Assembly (NCBI RefSeq): GCF_008369325.1 | Contig: NZ_VOBI01000007.1 | Coordinates: forward strand, 186,001 to 250,000 | Source: Pseudomonas sp. ANT_H12B | GTDB taxonomy: Bacteria; Pseudomonadota; Gammaproteobacteria; Pseudomonadales; Pseudomonadaceae | DNA: 64,000 nt | Direction: 5' to 3' | In this document: one piece after another, positions 17,446 to 26,357 of the stretch | Layout of the letters: each line of letters begins with the position of its first letter | Numbering within the stretch: position 1 is the first letter of the stretch | Notes under the pieces: generated by a model | What the model saw: only the letters and a program-made list of their open reading frames with translations | What the model was told of the DNA's origin: nothing | Databases searched by the model: none | Translations under genes and position numbers: made by a program

Positions 17446-18396
17446 ATGAAGGTCTTCCTGCCACCCTCGATTCTGGTTGCCATCATGTCCTCGCGCGAAA
17501 ACACCGGCATGGCCCTGGGCCTGCTCGGCGTTGTGATCTTCAGCCTCACCCTGCCCTTCACACGGATCGTCGTGCAAGAACTCCATCCGCTGCTCAACGG
17601 CCTGGGCCGTGCGCTGTTCGCGGCAGTTCCGGCAGCGTTGCTGTTGCTGTGGCGCCGTGAAAAATGGCCAACCTGGAAACAGGTCAAAGGCCTGACCCTG
17701 GTGATTGCCGGGGTGATCCTCGGCTTCCCGGTCTTGTCAGCCTGGGCCATGCAAACCTTGCCGGCGTCTCACGGTGCGCTGGTCAACGGCTTACAGCCGT
17801 TGTGCGTCGCGCTGTACGCCGCGTGGTTGTCCCATGAACGGCCGTCGAAAGCCTTCTGGGCCTGCGCCGCGCTGGGCAGTGCGCTGGTGCTCGGTTACGC
17901 GCTGATCAGCGGTGCCGGCAGCATTCAGGCCGGTGATTTGCTGATGCTCGGCGCAATTGCCGCGGGCGGCCTGGGTTATGCCGAAGGTGGCCGGTTGGCC
18001 AAAGAGATGGGTGGCTGGCAGGTAATCTGCTGGGCACTGGTCCTGTCGACACCGTTGCTGATCGGGCCGGTGGTGTACCTGGCGCTGCAACATCAGGGCG
18101 AGATTTCGGCCAAGACCTGGTGGGCCTTCGGTTACGTCTCGCTGTTTTCGCAGTTCATCGGGTTCTTCGCCTGGTACGCCGGGCTGGCCATGGGGGGGAT
18201 TGCCCGGGTCAGTCAGATCCAGTTGCTGCAGATCTTCTTCACCATCGCGTTTTCGGCGCTGTTCTTCGGTGAACACATCGAGCCGATCACCTGGCTGTTT
18301 GCCGCCGGGGTGATCGTGACGGTGATGTTGGGACGCAAGACCAGCGTGCGCCCGGCGCAACCGGGCACGTTACCACCGGGAATTCAGGCTAAATAA
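17446..18396 (+). CDS. EamA-type DMT permease
   Basis: An inner-membrane protein with ten predicted helices in two EamA repeats (about residues 18-150 and 160-300), the standard 10-TM DMT layout. The start is uncertain: 17446 gives 316 residues, while 17485 (MSSRENTG) gives 303 and fits relatives better; neither has a clear Shine-Dalgarno. Its 3' end overlaps the convergent methyltransferase gene by 13 bp. The substrate is unknown; relatives export amino acids or metabolites. Confidence 0.87.
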   Translation: MKVFLPPSILVAIMSSRENTGMALGLLGVVIFSLTLPFTRIVVQELHPLLNGLGRALFAAVPAALLLLWRREKWPTWKQVKGLTLVIAGVILGFPVLSAWAMQTLPASHGALVNGLQPLCVALYAAWLSHERPSKAFWACAALGSALVLGYALISGAGSIQAGDLLMLGAIAAGGLGYAEGGRLAKEMGGWQVICWALVLSTPLLIGPVVYLALQHQGEISAKTWWAFGYVSLFSQFIGFFAWYAGLAMGGIARVSQIQLLQIFFTIAFSALFFGEHIEPITWLFAAGVIVTVMLGRKTSVRPAQPGTLPPGIQAK

Positions 18397-19601
18397 CCGT
18401 CTGACCGCAGCAGGGTTTCCAGGCAATGTTCGCTGATGTGATAGAAATCCTTCAGCGCCTGGATCTTCACCAACAGCTGAGACGGGTCAACCGGCTCGGC
18501 GCGTTTGACCGCCAGGATCATCTTGTTCTTGTTGGTGTGGTCCAGCGAAATGAACTCAAAGACCTTGGTCTCATAACCGCAGGCTTCCAGGAACAACGCA
18601 CGCAAACTGTCGGTGACCATTTCCGCCTGTTGGCCCAAGTGCAAACCGTATTGCAGCATCGGCTTGAGCAGTGCCGGGCTCTGGATTTGCAGGCGGATCT
18701 GCTTGTGGCAGCACGGCGAGCACATGATGATCGAAGCGCCGGAACGAATGCCGGTGTGAATCGCATAATCGGTGGCGATGTCGCAGGCATGCAGCGCGAT
18801 CATCACGTCCAGCTCACTCGGCGCCACGCTGCGTACGTCACCGCATTTGAACACCAACCCCGGATGCTCCAGTTTTTCAGCCGCGGCGTTGCACAGATTG
18901 ACCATTTCTTCGCGCAACTCGACGCCTGTCACGACACCTTCGGCTTTCAAAGTATTGCGCAAGTAGTCGTGGATCGCGAACGTCAGGTAACCCTTGCCCG
19001 AACCGAAGTCCGCCACCTGCACCGGTTTGTCCAGCGCCAGCGGCGAGGTGGTCAACGCGTGGCTGAAGACTTCGATGAATTTGTTGATCTGCTTCCACTT
19101 GCGCGACATCGCCGGGATCAGCTCGTGCTTGCTGTTCGTCACACCAAGGTCGGCCAGGAACGACCGGCTCAGGTCGAGAAAGCGGTTCTTCTCGCGGTTA
19201 TGCTCAGCGGACGGCACCTCACGCAATTGCTGAGGTTTGCTCTTGAACAGCGAAGATTTGCCCTTTTTGCTGTATTCGAGCTGGGCTTCGTCAGTGAGCG
19301 ACAGTAAATGCGCATTCTTGAACGATGCCGGCAGCAGCGCAGCGATGGTCGCCACGCCTTCGGCAATCGGCAGGTTCTTGGTGATGTCGCGGGTCTTGTA
19401 GCGGTAGACGAAGGACAGGCAGGGCTGATCCTTGACTGTCAGCTGCTTGATGATCAGCCGCTGCAAGTCCGCTTCAGTGCCGACGTACTTGGCCAGCACC
19501 AATTTGATGAACGCATTCTGGTCAAGGCTGGTTTGCAGCAGGTCAATGAACTGGGCGTGATGATCCGGCGCGAGGCTGGCGGGAGTGGCGGTGACAGACA
19601 T
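18384..19601 (-). CDS. SAM-dependent methyltransferase (Methyltransf_32 type)
   Basis: A 405-residue protein with a C-terminal class I methyltransferase fold of the Methyltransf_32 type: the SAM-binding VADFGSGKGYLTFA (around residue 215), then ALHACDIATDYA and a CSPCCHKQ motif. The N-terminal 190 residues form an extra domain of unknown role. The start at 19601 (MSVTATPASL) is chosen because the upstream extension is low-complexity translated leader. Relatives act on RNA or protein; the target here is not known. Confidence 0.85.
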   Translation of the reverse strand: MSVTATPASLAPDHHAQFIDLLQTSLDQNAFIKLVLAKYVGTEADLQRLIIKQLTVKDQPCLSFVYRYKTRDITKNLPIAEGVATIAALLPASFKNAHLLSLTDEAQLEYSKKGKSSLFKSKPQQLREVPSAEHNREKNRFLDLSRSFLADLGVTNSKHELIPAMSRKWKQINKFIEVFSHALTTSPLALDKPVQVADFGSGKGYLTFAIHDYLRNTLKAEGVVTGVELREEMVNLCNAAAEKLEHPGLVFKCGDVRSVAPSELDVMIALHACDIATDYAIHTGIRSGASIIMCSPCCHKQIRLQIQSPALLKPMLQYGLHLGQQAEMVTDSLRALFLEACGYETKVFEFISLDHTNKNKMILAVKRAEPVDPSQLLVKIQALKDFYHISEHCLETLLRSDGYLA

Positions 19602-19697
19602 GGGAAAAACGGCCTCGGGCGGTGCGGATCGGGGAATGGCGGGTATTTTAGGGGGGATGGGGATTGAGGGCACGGGTAATTTCCCGAACGGTGCGAT

Positions 19698-19735
19698 CTG
19701 TAGCAGCTGACGAAGCCTGCGTCCGGCTGCTACAG
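19698..19735. repeat. CTGTAGCAGC palindromic repeat
   Basis: An imperfect palindrome with arms CTGTAGCAGC and GCTGCTACAG, containing GAAGCCTGCG, between the methyltransferase and TPM genes. A related element lies at 26296-26327. It is a different family from the GAGCGAGCC REPs. Confidence 0.65.
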
Positions 19736-19755
19736 GGGATGCTTCGCTGCTGAGA

Positions 19756-20373
19756 TCAGCCCAACACCACCAACCGATTCGGCAACTCATTGCGCACGTG
19801 CGTCACCGGCACATGCACCTTGAGCAACTCACCGCATGCCTCTACGCAGGACACAAACCCCTGCAACGTCTGCCCCTGTTTCACCTGTTGCGTAAACGCG
19901 GCGACGATCGCGTCCCAGTTCTTGTTATCCAGGCGCGTTGAGATCCCTTCATCCACCAGAATCTCCACATAACGCTCAGCCTCGGAGACGAAAATCAGCA
20001 TGCCGGTGCTGCCCACCGTGTGGTGCAGGTTTTGCTCCAGAAACTGTCGGCGCGCCAGGTTGGACGCGCGCCAGTGGCGGACCGATCGCGGAATCAGATG
20101 CGTGGTGACTTTCGGAATCCGGAACAACAGGCACAGCACGATGAACGTGATCCATTGCGCCAGCAGCAGGCTGTGCATGGTCAGCCAGCCCGTCAGGTAA
20201 TGCACGACACCCGGCACCACCAGCGCCAGCAGGCTGGCCCAGAGCAGCGGAATGTACACATAGTCGTCGGCGCGGGCTGCGAGCACGGTCACCAGTTCGG
20301 CGTCCGTATCGCGTTCGACCCGGGCAATCGCCTCGGCAACTTTGCGTTGTTCATGTTCAGTCAGTAATGCCAT
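19756..20373 (-). CDS. TPM domain membrane protein
   Basis: A 205-residue protein with an N-terminal TPM-type segment (HEQRKVAEAIARVERDTDAELVTVLA), two membrane helices (about residues 35-85) and a C-terminal part with SAERYVEILVDEGI, the typical TPM core. It is the third gene of a LemA - TPM(YgcG-like) - TPM operon, a common arrangement. TPM proteins are linked to membrane or photosystem protein turnover in other organisms; the bacterial role is unclear. The longer frame upstream of 20373 translates the glycine-rich coding region of the previous gene and is not real. Confidence 0.82.
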   Translation of the reverse strand: MALLTEHEQRKVAEAIARVERDTDAELVTVLAARADDYVYIPLLWASLLALVVPGVVHYLTGWLTMHSLLLAQWITFIVLCLLFRIPKVTTHLIPRSVRHWRASNLARRQFLEQNLHHTVGSTGMLIFVSEAERYVEILVDEGISTRLDNKNWDAIVAAFTQQVKQGQTLQGFVSCVEACGELLKVHVPVTHVRNELPNRLVVLG

Positions 20374-20416
20374 GTTTATGAATGCCTGCTCGCTATTGTT
20401 ATTACCCGCAGAGTGA

Positions 20417-21175
20417 TCACCAGCCGCCCGACGAACCGCCGCCGCCGAAACTGCCCCCGCCGCCGCTGAAGCCCCCGCCTCCACCGCCGCCGCCAAAACC
20501 TCCACCACCGAAGCCGCCGCTCGAACCGCCACGACCGCTACCGCCGCCGCTGGGCAAGATCCCGAGCATCTGGCAGACGAAAATCGTCAGGATGAACAGC
20601 ATCACCATAAACACCAATACACCAGGATGACGCGAAAGGAAGTCACTGTCCTGATCGCCACGCGATTCATACGCAGTGGAAGGTTCATCCAACGGGTTGC
20701 CGCCCAACACCACCAGCATCGCCGCGACCCCGTCGCTGATGCCCTTGCTGAAGTTGCCGCTCTTGAATGCCGGGGTGATCACCTGATTGATGATCACCGA
20801 ACTCTGCGCATCGGTCAGGCGATCCTCCAGACCATAACCGACCTCGATCCGCAGCTTGCGCTCGTCACGCGCGACGATCAGCAATGCACCGGTGTTTTTA
20901 TCCTTCTGACCGATGCCCCAGTAGCGCCCCAGTTGGTAACCGAAGTCTGCAATGTCGGCACCCTGCAAGCCCGGCAACGTCACCACAACCAGTTGCTCAC
21001 CGGTGGCTTTTTCATGGGCCTGGAGCTGTTGCGTCAGCTGCTCGCGCACCGACGGCTCGATCATCTGGGCGTTATCGACCACCCGTCCGGTCAGTTCCGG
21101 AAACTTCAACTCAGCCTGGGCCGTCAGGGCAAACACCCACAACAACAGCACCAGACCAACTTTCAACACGCGCAT
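20417..21175 (-). CDS. TPM domain protein, YgcG-like, with glycine-rich tail
   Basis: A 252-residue exported protein: signal peptide (about 1-21, ending TAQA), TPM domain (about 25-150; ELTGRVVDNAQMI, VVVTLPGLQGADI, RIEVGYGLEDRL), one membrane helix (about 185-205) and a Gly/Ser tail of about 40 residues. The start at 21175 has GAGG 6 bases upstream and is preferred over 21187. It is co-transcribed with the lemA-like gene (43 bp upstream) and the second TPM gene. It probably faces the periplasm. Confidence 0.87.
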   Translation of the reverse strand: MRVLKVGLVLLLWVFALTAQAELKFPELTGRVVDNAQMIEPSVREQLTQQLQAHEKATGEQLVVVTLPGLQGADIADFGYQLGRYWGIGQKDKNTGALLIVARDERKLRIEVGYGLEDRLTDAQSSVIINQVITPAFKSGNFSKGISDGVAAMLVVLGGNPLDEPSTAYESRGDQDSDFLSRHPGVLVFMVMLFILTIFVCQMLGILPSGGGSGRGGSSGGFGGGGFGGGGGGGGFSGGGGSFGGGGSSGGW

Positions 21176-21218
21176 TGGCAACCTCATCCGTGGTGACGCT
21201 TCAAACCCATCCCGGTAC

Positions 21219-21830
21219 TTACTTGAATTTCACTTCTGGCGCTTTTTGCGCATCGGGGCTGGTGGCCTCGAAGGTTTCGCGGATCGGCAGATCGCTGTAC
21301 ATCACGGTATGCCACAGGCGCCCCGGGAAGGTGCGCAGTTCTGTGTTGTATTTCTGCACCGCGAGAATGAAGTCACGACGCGCCACGGCGATGCGGTTCT
21401 CGGTGCCTTCAAGTTGCGATTGCAACGCGAGGAAATTCTGATTGGCCTTGAGGTCCGGGTAACGCTCGGACACCACCATCAAACGGCTCAAGGCACCGGT
21501 CAACTGATCCTGGGCCTGCTGGAACTGCTTGAGCTTTTCTGGATTGTCCAGCGTGCTGGCATCCACCTGAATGGACGTGGCCTTGGCCCGGGCTTCGATC
21601 ACCGCAGTCAGGGTTTCTTGCTCATGCTGGGCGTAGCCCTTGACGGTTTCCACCAGGTTGGGAATCAGGTCGGCGCGGCGCTGGTACTGGTTCTGCACCT
21701 GGCCCCAGGCGGCCTTGGCCTGTTCGTCGAGGGTCGGGATGGTGTTGATGCCGCAGCCGGCCAGCAGTGTGGTCAGCAACATCAAGGCTGCAACCTGCAG
21801 GCTCGACCGATAGTGGTGTCGTACATTCAT
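21219..21830 (-). CDS. LemA family lipoprotein
   Basis: A 203-residue LemA-family protein with an N-terminal hydrophobic segment ending in the lipobox LLAGC (C26) and a helical core containing NQYQRRADLIPNLVETVKGYA and FNxxV-like RDFILAVQKYNTELRTFPGR, both family hallmarks. GGGAG lies 10 bases before the ATG at 21830. It heads the LemA-TPM-TPM operon. The function of the family is not settled; an envelope location is inferred from the lipobox. Confidence 0.88.
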   Translation of the reverse strand: MNVRHHYRSSLQVAALMLLTTLLAGCGINTIPTLDEQAKAAWGQVQNQYQRRADLIPNLVETVKGYAQHEQETLTAVIEARAKATSIQVDASTLDNPEKLKQFQQAQDQLTGALSRLMVVSERYPDLKANQNFLALQSQLEGTENRIAVARRDFILAVQKYNTELRTFPGRLWHTVMYSDLPIRETFEATSPDAQKAPEVKFK

Positions 21831-22068
21831 CTGGTTGATGCTCCCTTGCACATTCCGTTGAAAAACAACCTTCGAACTTTGAACCCGGCTCTTCGGGCAT
21901 AATCTGCCGCCGCCACTGGATTGCATCGCGCCAATGGGCTAAAAGATGCCCCTGCGCTAACACACTGCGCAAGTGTGCATGCATTTACCTGAACAACAAT
22001 AGTCGCTCCCTAAATTTTGGCTGACCGGCGCGTATTCACTGCCGTTTAGGCTTTTGAGAAAACTATTC

Positions 22069-24360
22069 ATGAAGAAGCTGTGTTTGCTGGGCCTGTTCGT
22101 CAGCCTGGCCAGTCATAACGTACTGGCCGCCACGACGCCCGCACCTCTGGAAAACAAGGACGCCTTCATCAGCAACCTGATGAAGCAAATGACCCTCGAT
22201 GAAAAGATCGGCCAGTTGCGCCTGATCAGCATCGGCCCGGAAATGCCTCGGGAGATGATCCGCAAGGAAATCGCAGCCGGCAACATCGGCGGCACGTTCA
22301 ACTCGATCACCCGCCCGGAAAACCGTCCGATGCAGGACGCGGCCATGCGCAGCCGGTTGAAGATCCCGATGTTCTTCGCCTACGACGTGATCCACGGTCA
22401 CCGGACCATTTTCCCGATCCCGATTGCCCTGGCCTCGAGTTGGGACATGGACGCCATCGGCCTGTCCGGGCGCATCGCCGCCAAGGAAGCCGCGGCTGAC
22501 AGCCTCGACATTACCTTCGCGCCGATGGTCGACATCTCCCGCGACCCGCGCTGGGGCCGCACGTCCGAAGGCTTCGGCGAAGACACGTATCTGGTTTCGC
22601 GCATTGCCGGCGTGATGGTCAAGGCGTTCCAGGGCACGGGCGCGAACGCGGCCGACAGCATCATGGCCAGCGTCAAACACTTTGCCCTGTACGGCGCGGT
22701 CGAGGGCGGGCGCGACTACAACGTCGTCGACATGAGCCCGGTCAAGATGTTCCAGGACTACCTGCCACCGTACCGTGCGGCTATCGACGCCGGTGCTGGC
22801 GGGGTGATGGTCGCGCTGAACTCGATCAACGGCGTGCCGGCCACCGCCGACACCTGGCTGATGAACGACCTGTTGCGCACGCAATGGGGCTTCAAAGGCC
22901 TGGCGGTCAGCGACCACGGGGCGATTTTCGAGCTGATCAAACACGGCGTTGCCCGTGACGGTCGCGAAGCGGCGAAGCTGGCAATCAAGGCCGGCATCCA
23001 CATGAGCATGAACGACACGCTCTACGGCAAAGAACTGCCAGGGCTGCTGAAGGCCGGTGAGATCCAGCAGAGCGACATCGATAACGCGGTGCGTGCGGTG
23101 CTCGACGCCAAGTACGACATGGGCCTGTTCAAGGACCCGTACCTGCGCATCGGCAAGGCTGAGGATGACCCGGTCGACACCTATGCCGAAAGCCGTCTGC
23201 ACCGCGCCGAGGCCCGTGACGTCGCGCGCCGCAGCATGGTCTTGCTGAAGAACCGGGGCGAAACCCTGCCGCTGAAGAAAACCGCGAAAATCGCTCTGGT
23301 CGGTCCGCTGGCCAAGGCTCCGATCGACATGATGGGCAGTTGGGCCGCCGCAGGCCGTCCGGCGCAATCGGTCACCCTGTTCGACGGCATGACCACTGCA
23401 CTGGGTGCGCAATCGACGCTGATCTATGCCCGTGGCGCCAACATCACCAGCGACAAGAAGGTCCTGGATTACCTGAACTTCCTCAACTTCGACGCCCCGG
23501 AAGTGGTGGACGATCCACGCTCGGCGGACGTGTTGATCGATGAAGCGGTGAAAGCCGCCAAGGATGCCGATGTGGTTGTGGCCGCTGTCGGCGAATCCCG
23601 TGGCATGTCGCACGAGTCGTCGAGCCGCACCGACCTGAACATCCCGGAAAACCAGCGAGCGCTGATTCGCGCCCTGAAAGCCACCGGCAAACCGTTGGTA
23701 CTGGTGTTGATGAACGGCCGTCCGCTGTCGATTCTCGAAGAGAAGGAACAGGCTGACGCGATCCTGGAAACCTGGTTCAGCGGCACCGAAGGCGGCAACG
23801 CCATCGCCGACGTACTGTTCGGCGACTACAACCCATCGGGCAAACTGCCGATCAGCGTCCCGCGCTCGGTGGGTCAGATCCCGACCTACTACAACCACCT
23901 GAGCATTGGTCGGCCATTCACGCCGGGCAAACCGGGCAACTACACCTCGCAGTATTTCGATGACACGACCGGGCCGCTGTTCCCGTTTGGCTTCGGTCTG
24001 AGCTACACCGATTTCAGCCTGAGCGACATGGCGCTGTCGTCGACCACCCTGAACAAAACCGGCAAGCTCGACGCCAGCGTCATGCTGAAAAACACCGGCA
24101 AGCGGGACGGCGAAACCGTGGTGCAGTTGTACATCCAGGACGTGACCGGCTCGATGATCCGGCCGATCAAGGAACTGAAGAACTTCCAGAAAGTGCTGCT
24201 CAAGGCCGGCGAACAGAAAGTCGTGCGTTTCACCATCACCGAGGACGACCTGAAGTTTTTCAACGCCCAACTCAAGTACGGTGCGGAACCGGGCAAGTTC
24301 AACGTGCAGATCGGCCTGGATTCACAGGACGTGACGCAACAGAGCTTCGAGTTGCTGTAA
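22069..24360 (+). CDS. bglX: periplasmic beta-glucosidase, GH3
   Basis: A 763-residue glycoside hydrolase family 3 enzyme, nearly the length of E. coli BglX (765). It has a signal peptide (about 1-20, ending VLAA), an N-terminal GH3 barrel with the nucleophile D282 in VSDHG, a C-terminal GH3 domain (ESRGMSHESSSRTDL) and a terminal fibronectin III-like domain. It hydrolyses terminal beta-glucosyl residues in the periplasm. The start at 22069 is the ATG next to the signal peptide; an upstream TTG at 22054 is less likely. It stands alone, divergent from lemA, and ends at a REP doublet. Confidence 0.94.
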   Translation: MKKLCLLGLFVSLASHNVLAATTPAPLENKDAFISNLMKQMTLDEKIGQLRLISIGPEMPREMIRKEIAAGNIGGTFNSITRPENRPMQDAAMRSRLKIPMFFAYDVIHGHRTIFPIPIALASSWDMDAIGLSGRIAAKEAAADSLDITFAPMVDISRDPRWGRTSEGFGEDTYLVSRIAGVMVKAFQGTGANAADSIMASVKHFALYGAVEGGRDYNVVDMSPVKMFQDYLPPYRAAIDAGAGGVMVALNSINGVPATADTWLMNDLLRTQWGFKGLAVSDHGAIFELIKHGVARDGREAAKLAIKAGIHMSMNDTLYGKELPGLLKAGEIQQSDIDNAVRAVLDAKYDMGLFKDPYLRIGKAEDDPVDTYAESRLHRAEARDVARRSMVLLKNRGETLPLKKTAKIALVGPLAKAPIDMMGSWAAAGRPAQSVTLFDGMTTALGAQSTLIYARGANITSDKKVLDYLNFLNFDAPEVVDDPRSADVLIDEAVKAAKDADVVVAAVGESRGMSHESSSRTDLNIPENQRALIRALKATGKPLVLVLMNGRPLSILEEKEQADAILETWFSGTEGGNAIADVLFGDYNPSGKLPISVPRSVGQIPTYYNHLSIGRPFTPGKPGNYTSQYFDDTTGPLFPFGFGLSYTDFSLSDMALSSTTLNKTGKLDASVMLKNTGKRDGETVVQLYIQDVTGSMIRPIKELKNFQKVLLKAGEQKVVRFTITEDDLKFFNAQLKYGAEPGKFNVQIGLDSQDVTQQSFELL

Positions 24361-24366
24361 ATAAAA

Positions 24367-24457
24367 CTGTGGGAGCGAGCCTGCTCGCGATGAGGCCATA
24401 ACATTCAGCATCTTTGTAGAATGTTATGCCGCCATCGCGAGCAGGCTCACTCCCACA
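24367..24457. repeat. REP doublet with inner inverted repeat
   Basis: Inverted REP copies (24367-24391, 24433-24457) flank a spacer carrying ATAACATTC and GAATGTTAT. The whole 91-bp unit is one extended palindrome, directly after bglX and before the convergent ClsB-like gene. Confidence 0.85.
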
Positions 24458-24486
24458 TTAGATTTCAGTGTTTTCGGAGATTGTGC

Positions 24487-25644
24487 TCAGCCCCGTCGAT
24501 CCAGCAGATTCACCACCAGCCGATCCACCCATCCCCAAATCCTTTGCTTCACCCGCCGCCACAACGGTCGGCGTTGCCATGCCTCCAGGCTGACTTCCTG
24601 ACTCAGCGCAAAGTCCTTCTCGAAACTTGCCGCCACCGCACGCGTCAGCCCCGGGTCCAGCGCCTCAAGGTTGGCTTCCAGGTTGAAGCGCAAATTCCAA
24701 TGATCGAAATTGCACGAGCCGATGCTCACCCAGTCGTCGATCAAGACCATTTTCAAATGCAGGAAACACGGCTGGTACTCGAAGATCTTCACCCCGGCCT
24801 TGAGCAATCGCGGGTAGTAGCGATGCCCGGCGTAGCGCACCGACGGGTGATCGGTGCGTGGTCCGGTCAGCAACAGGCGCACATCGACACCCCGGTCAGC
24901 GGCCCGGCGCAGTGAGCGACGAACTTTCCAGGTCGGCAGGAAATACGGTGTCGCCAGCCAGATCCGCTGCTGGCCGCTGTTCAACGCGCGGATCAGCGAT
25001 TGCAGAATATCGCGATGCTGGCGGGCGTCGGCATAAGCCACCCGGCCCATGCCGACGCCCGTCGATGGCACTCGCGGCAGGCGCGGCAAGCCGAAATGCG
25101 CAGCGGGTTTCCAGGCGCGCCGATGACGGTTGGCGATCCATTGGCGGTCGAACAGCAACTGCCAGTCGATGACCAAGGGACCGGTGATTTCCACCATCAC
25201 CTCGTGCCATTCGCTGGTGTCTTCACCCGGCGTCCAGAACTCATCGGTGACCCCGGTGCCGCCCACCACGGCCATGCTCTGATCGACCAGCAACAGCTTG
25301 CGATGATCGCGGTAGAAGTTGCCGACCCAGCGTCGCCAGCTCAGACGATTGTAGAAACGCAGTTCCACACCCGCCGCTATCAAACGCTGACGCAGGGTCA
25401 AGGTGAACGCGAGACTGCCGTAGTCATCGAACAGGCAGCGCACGCGCACACCGCGTTCGGCAGCCTGGACCAACGCCTGAACCATGGCCTCGGCGCAGGC
25501 ACCCGCCTCCACCAGGTACAGCTCCAGTTCGACCTGTTCTTCGGCGCGAGCAATCGCGACCAACATGCGCGGAAAGAACTGCGGCCCGTCGATCAGCAGC
25601 TCGAAGTGGTTACCTTCGCGCCAAGGAAAGATTGCACCTGCCAT
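24487..25644 (-). CDS. clsB: ClsB-like cardiolipin synthase, phospholipase D family
   Basis: A 385-residue phospholipase D superfamily enzyme with two HKD motifs: HRKLLLVD with GGTGVTDEFW, and HLKMVLID with SIGSCNFDHWN. These are the paired active sites that transfer phosphatidyl groups, and the length and lack of an N-terminal membrane anchor fit ClsB more than ClsA. It follows the YceI gene with a one-base gap, so they form an operon. Another phosphatidyl transfer reaction is possible; the symbol is given by similarity of layout. Confidence 0.78.
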   Translation of the reverse strand: MAGAIFPWREGNHFELLIDGPQFFPRMLVAIARAEEQVELELYLVEAGACAEAMVQALVQAAERGVRVRCLFDDYGSLAFTLTLRQRLIAAGVELRFYNRLSWRRWVGNFYRDHRKLLLVDQSMAVVGGTGVTDEFWTPGEDTSEWHEVMVEITGPLVIDWQLLFDRQWIANRHRRAWKPAAHFGLPRLPRVPSTGVGMGRVAYADARQHRDILQSLIRALNSGQQRIWLATPYFLPTWKVRRSLRRAADRGVDVRLLLTGPRTDHPSVRYAGHRYYPRLLKAGVKIFEYQPCFLHLKMVLIDDWVSIGSCNFDHWNLRFNLEANLEALDPGLTRAVAASFEKDFALSQEVSLEAWQRRPLWRRVKQRIWGWVDRLVVNLLDRRG

Positions 25645-25645
25645 G

Positions 25646-26236
25646 TCAGCGCGCCGTGAAAATCAGTACCGCACCCACCGGTACCGACAGACTGATGGCC
25701 GACAAACCGGCCACCTTGCGCAAGCTTTCCAGGCCGGGCGCCAGGTCGAAATCCGCAGCGTTGATCACCAATGGCTCGAGGGTCACCACCTGAAAGCGTC
25801 GGTCATCAAGTCGGGTCGCCAGCAGTTCGGCGTTGTAGTCGTGTGTTTTGCCGTGGAGGTTGACGGTCAGCGGCAAGCGCAATTCCAGTTGCGCGCCGGG
25901 GGCCAGGTCGTTGATCGGCCGCAGATCGATTTGTGTGGTGATCAGCGCTTCTGGGAAGGTCTGGATGTCAAACAGGTCTTTGCGCATGCGTTCATCGCGC
26001 AACGGAATGCCACTGTTGACCGATTCCAGCTCGACTTCCACCTCGGCGAAGCCCTTGGGACTGACTTTGCCGTGCAGCACCAAAAAGCGCTGCACTTCAG
26101 AAATGTTGGCATTTTTGGTGCTGATGAACGACAGCCGCGAGGACTCACCGTCGAGGTACCAGTTGGCCCGGGCCGACAGCGAGGCGCCGGCCAGCAGTAG
26201 AAAAGCAAGGGTTTTGCAGAGGGAGCGGTTGAACAT
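25646..26236 (-). CDS. YceI family periplasmic protein
   Basis: A 196-residue exported protein with a signal peptide (about 1-24, ending SARA) and a YceI domain, a lipocalin-like beta-barrel that binds isoprenoid-type lipids in characterised members. Typical features are NWYLDGESSRLSFISTKN at the mature N-terminus and RDERMRKDLFDIQTFPEA. It is upstream of, and nearly touches, the ClsB-like gene. The bound ligand is unknown. Confidence 0.88.
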   Translation of the reverse strand: MFNRSLCKTLAFLLLAGASLSARANWYLDGESSRLSFISTKNANISEVQRFLVLHGKVSPKGFAEVEVELESVNSGIPLRDERMRKDLFDIQTFPEALITTQIDLRPINDLAPGAQLELRLPLTVNLHGKTHDYNAELLATRLDDRRFQVVTLEPLVINAADFDLAPGLESLRKVAGLSAISLSVPVGAVLIFTAR

Positions 26237-26295
26237 AGAGACTCATGAGCAGATAAACCTGCACGAACCTTAACTGCCCGCGAGCAAGATGCAAA

Positions 26296-26327
26296 CCGTA
26301 GCAGCTGGCGAAGCCTGCGGCTACAGG
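26296..26327. repeat. GTAGCAGC palindromic repeat
   Basis: A short palindromic element with GTAGCAGC and GCGGCTAC arms and an internal GAAGCCTGCG, related to the copy at 19698-19735. It is located between the YceI and amidase genes. Confidence 0.55.
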
Positions 26328-26357
26328 TCGTGCGCATATCGTCCATGCGGGATGATC

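Noticed and set aside
19756..20532. TPM gene starting at 20532
   Set aside because: The extra N-terminal Ala-rich residues are the glycine-rich tail of the upstream gene read in another frame; the TPM sequence begins at 20373.
22063..24270. 735-codon minus-strand frame opposite bglX
   Set aside because: Shadow frame; bglX has a signal peptide, GH3 motifs and normal length, while the antisense product resembles nothing.
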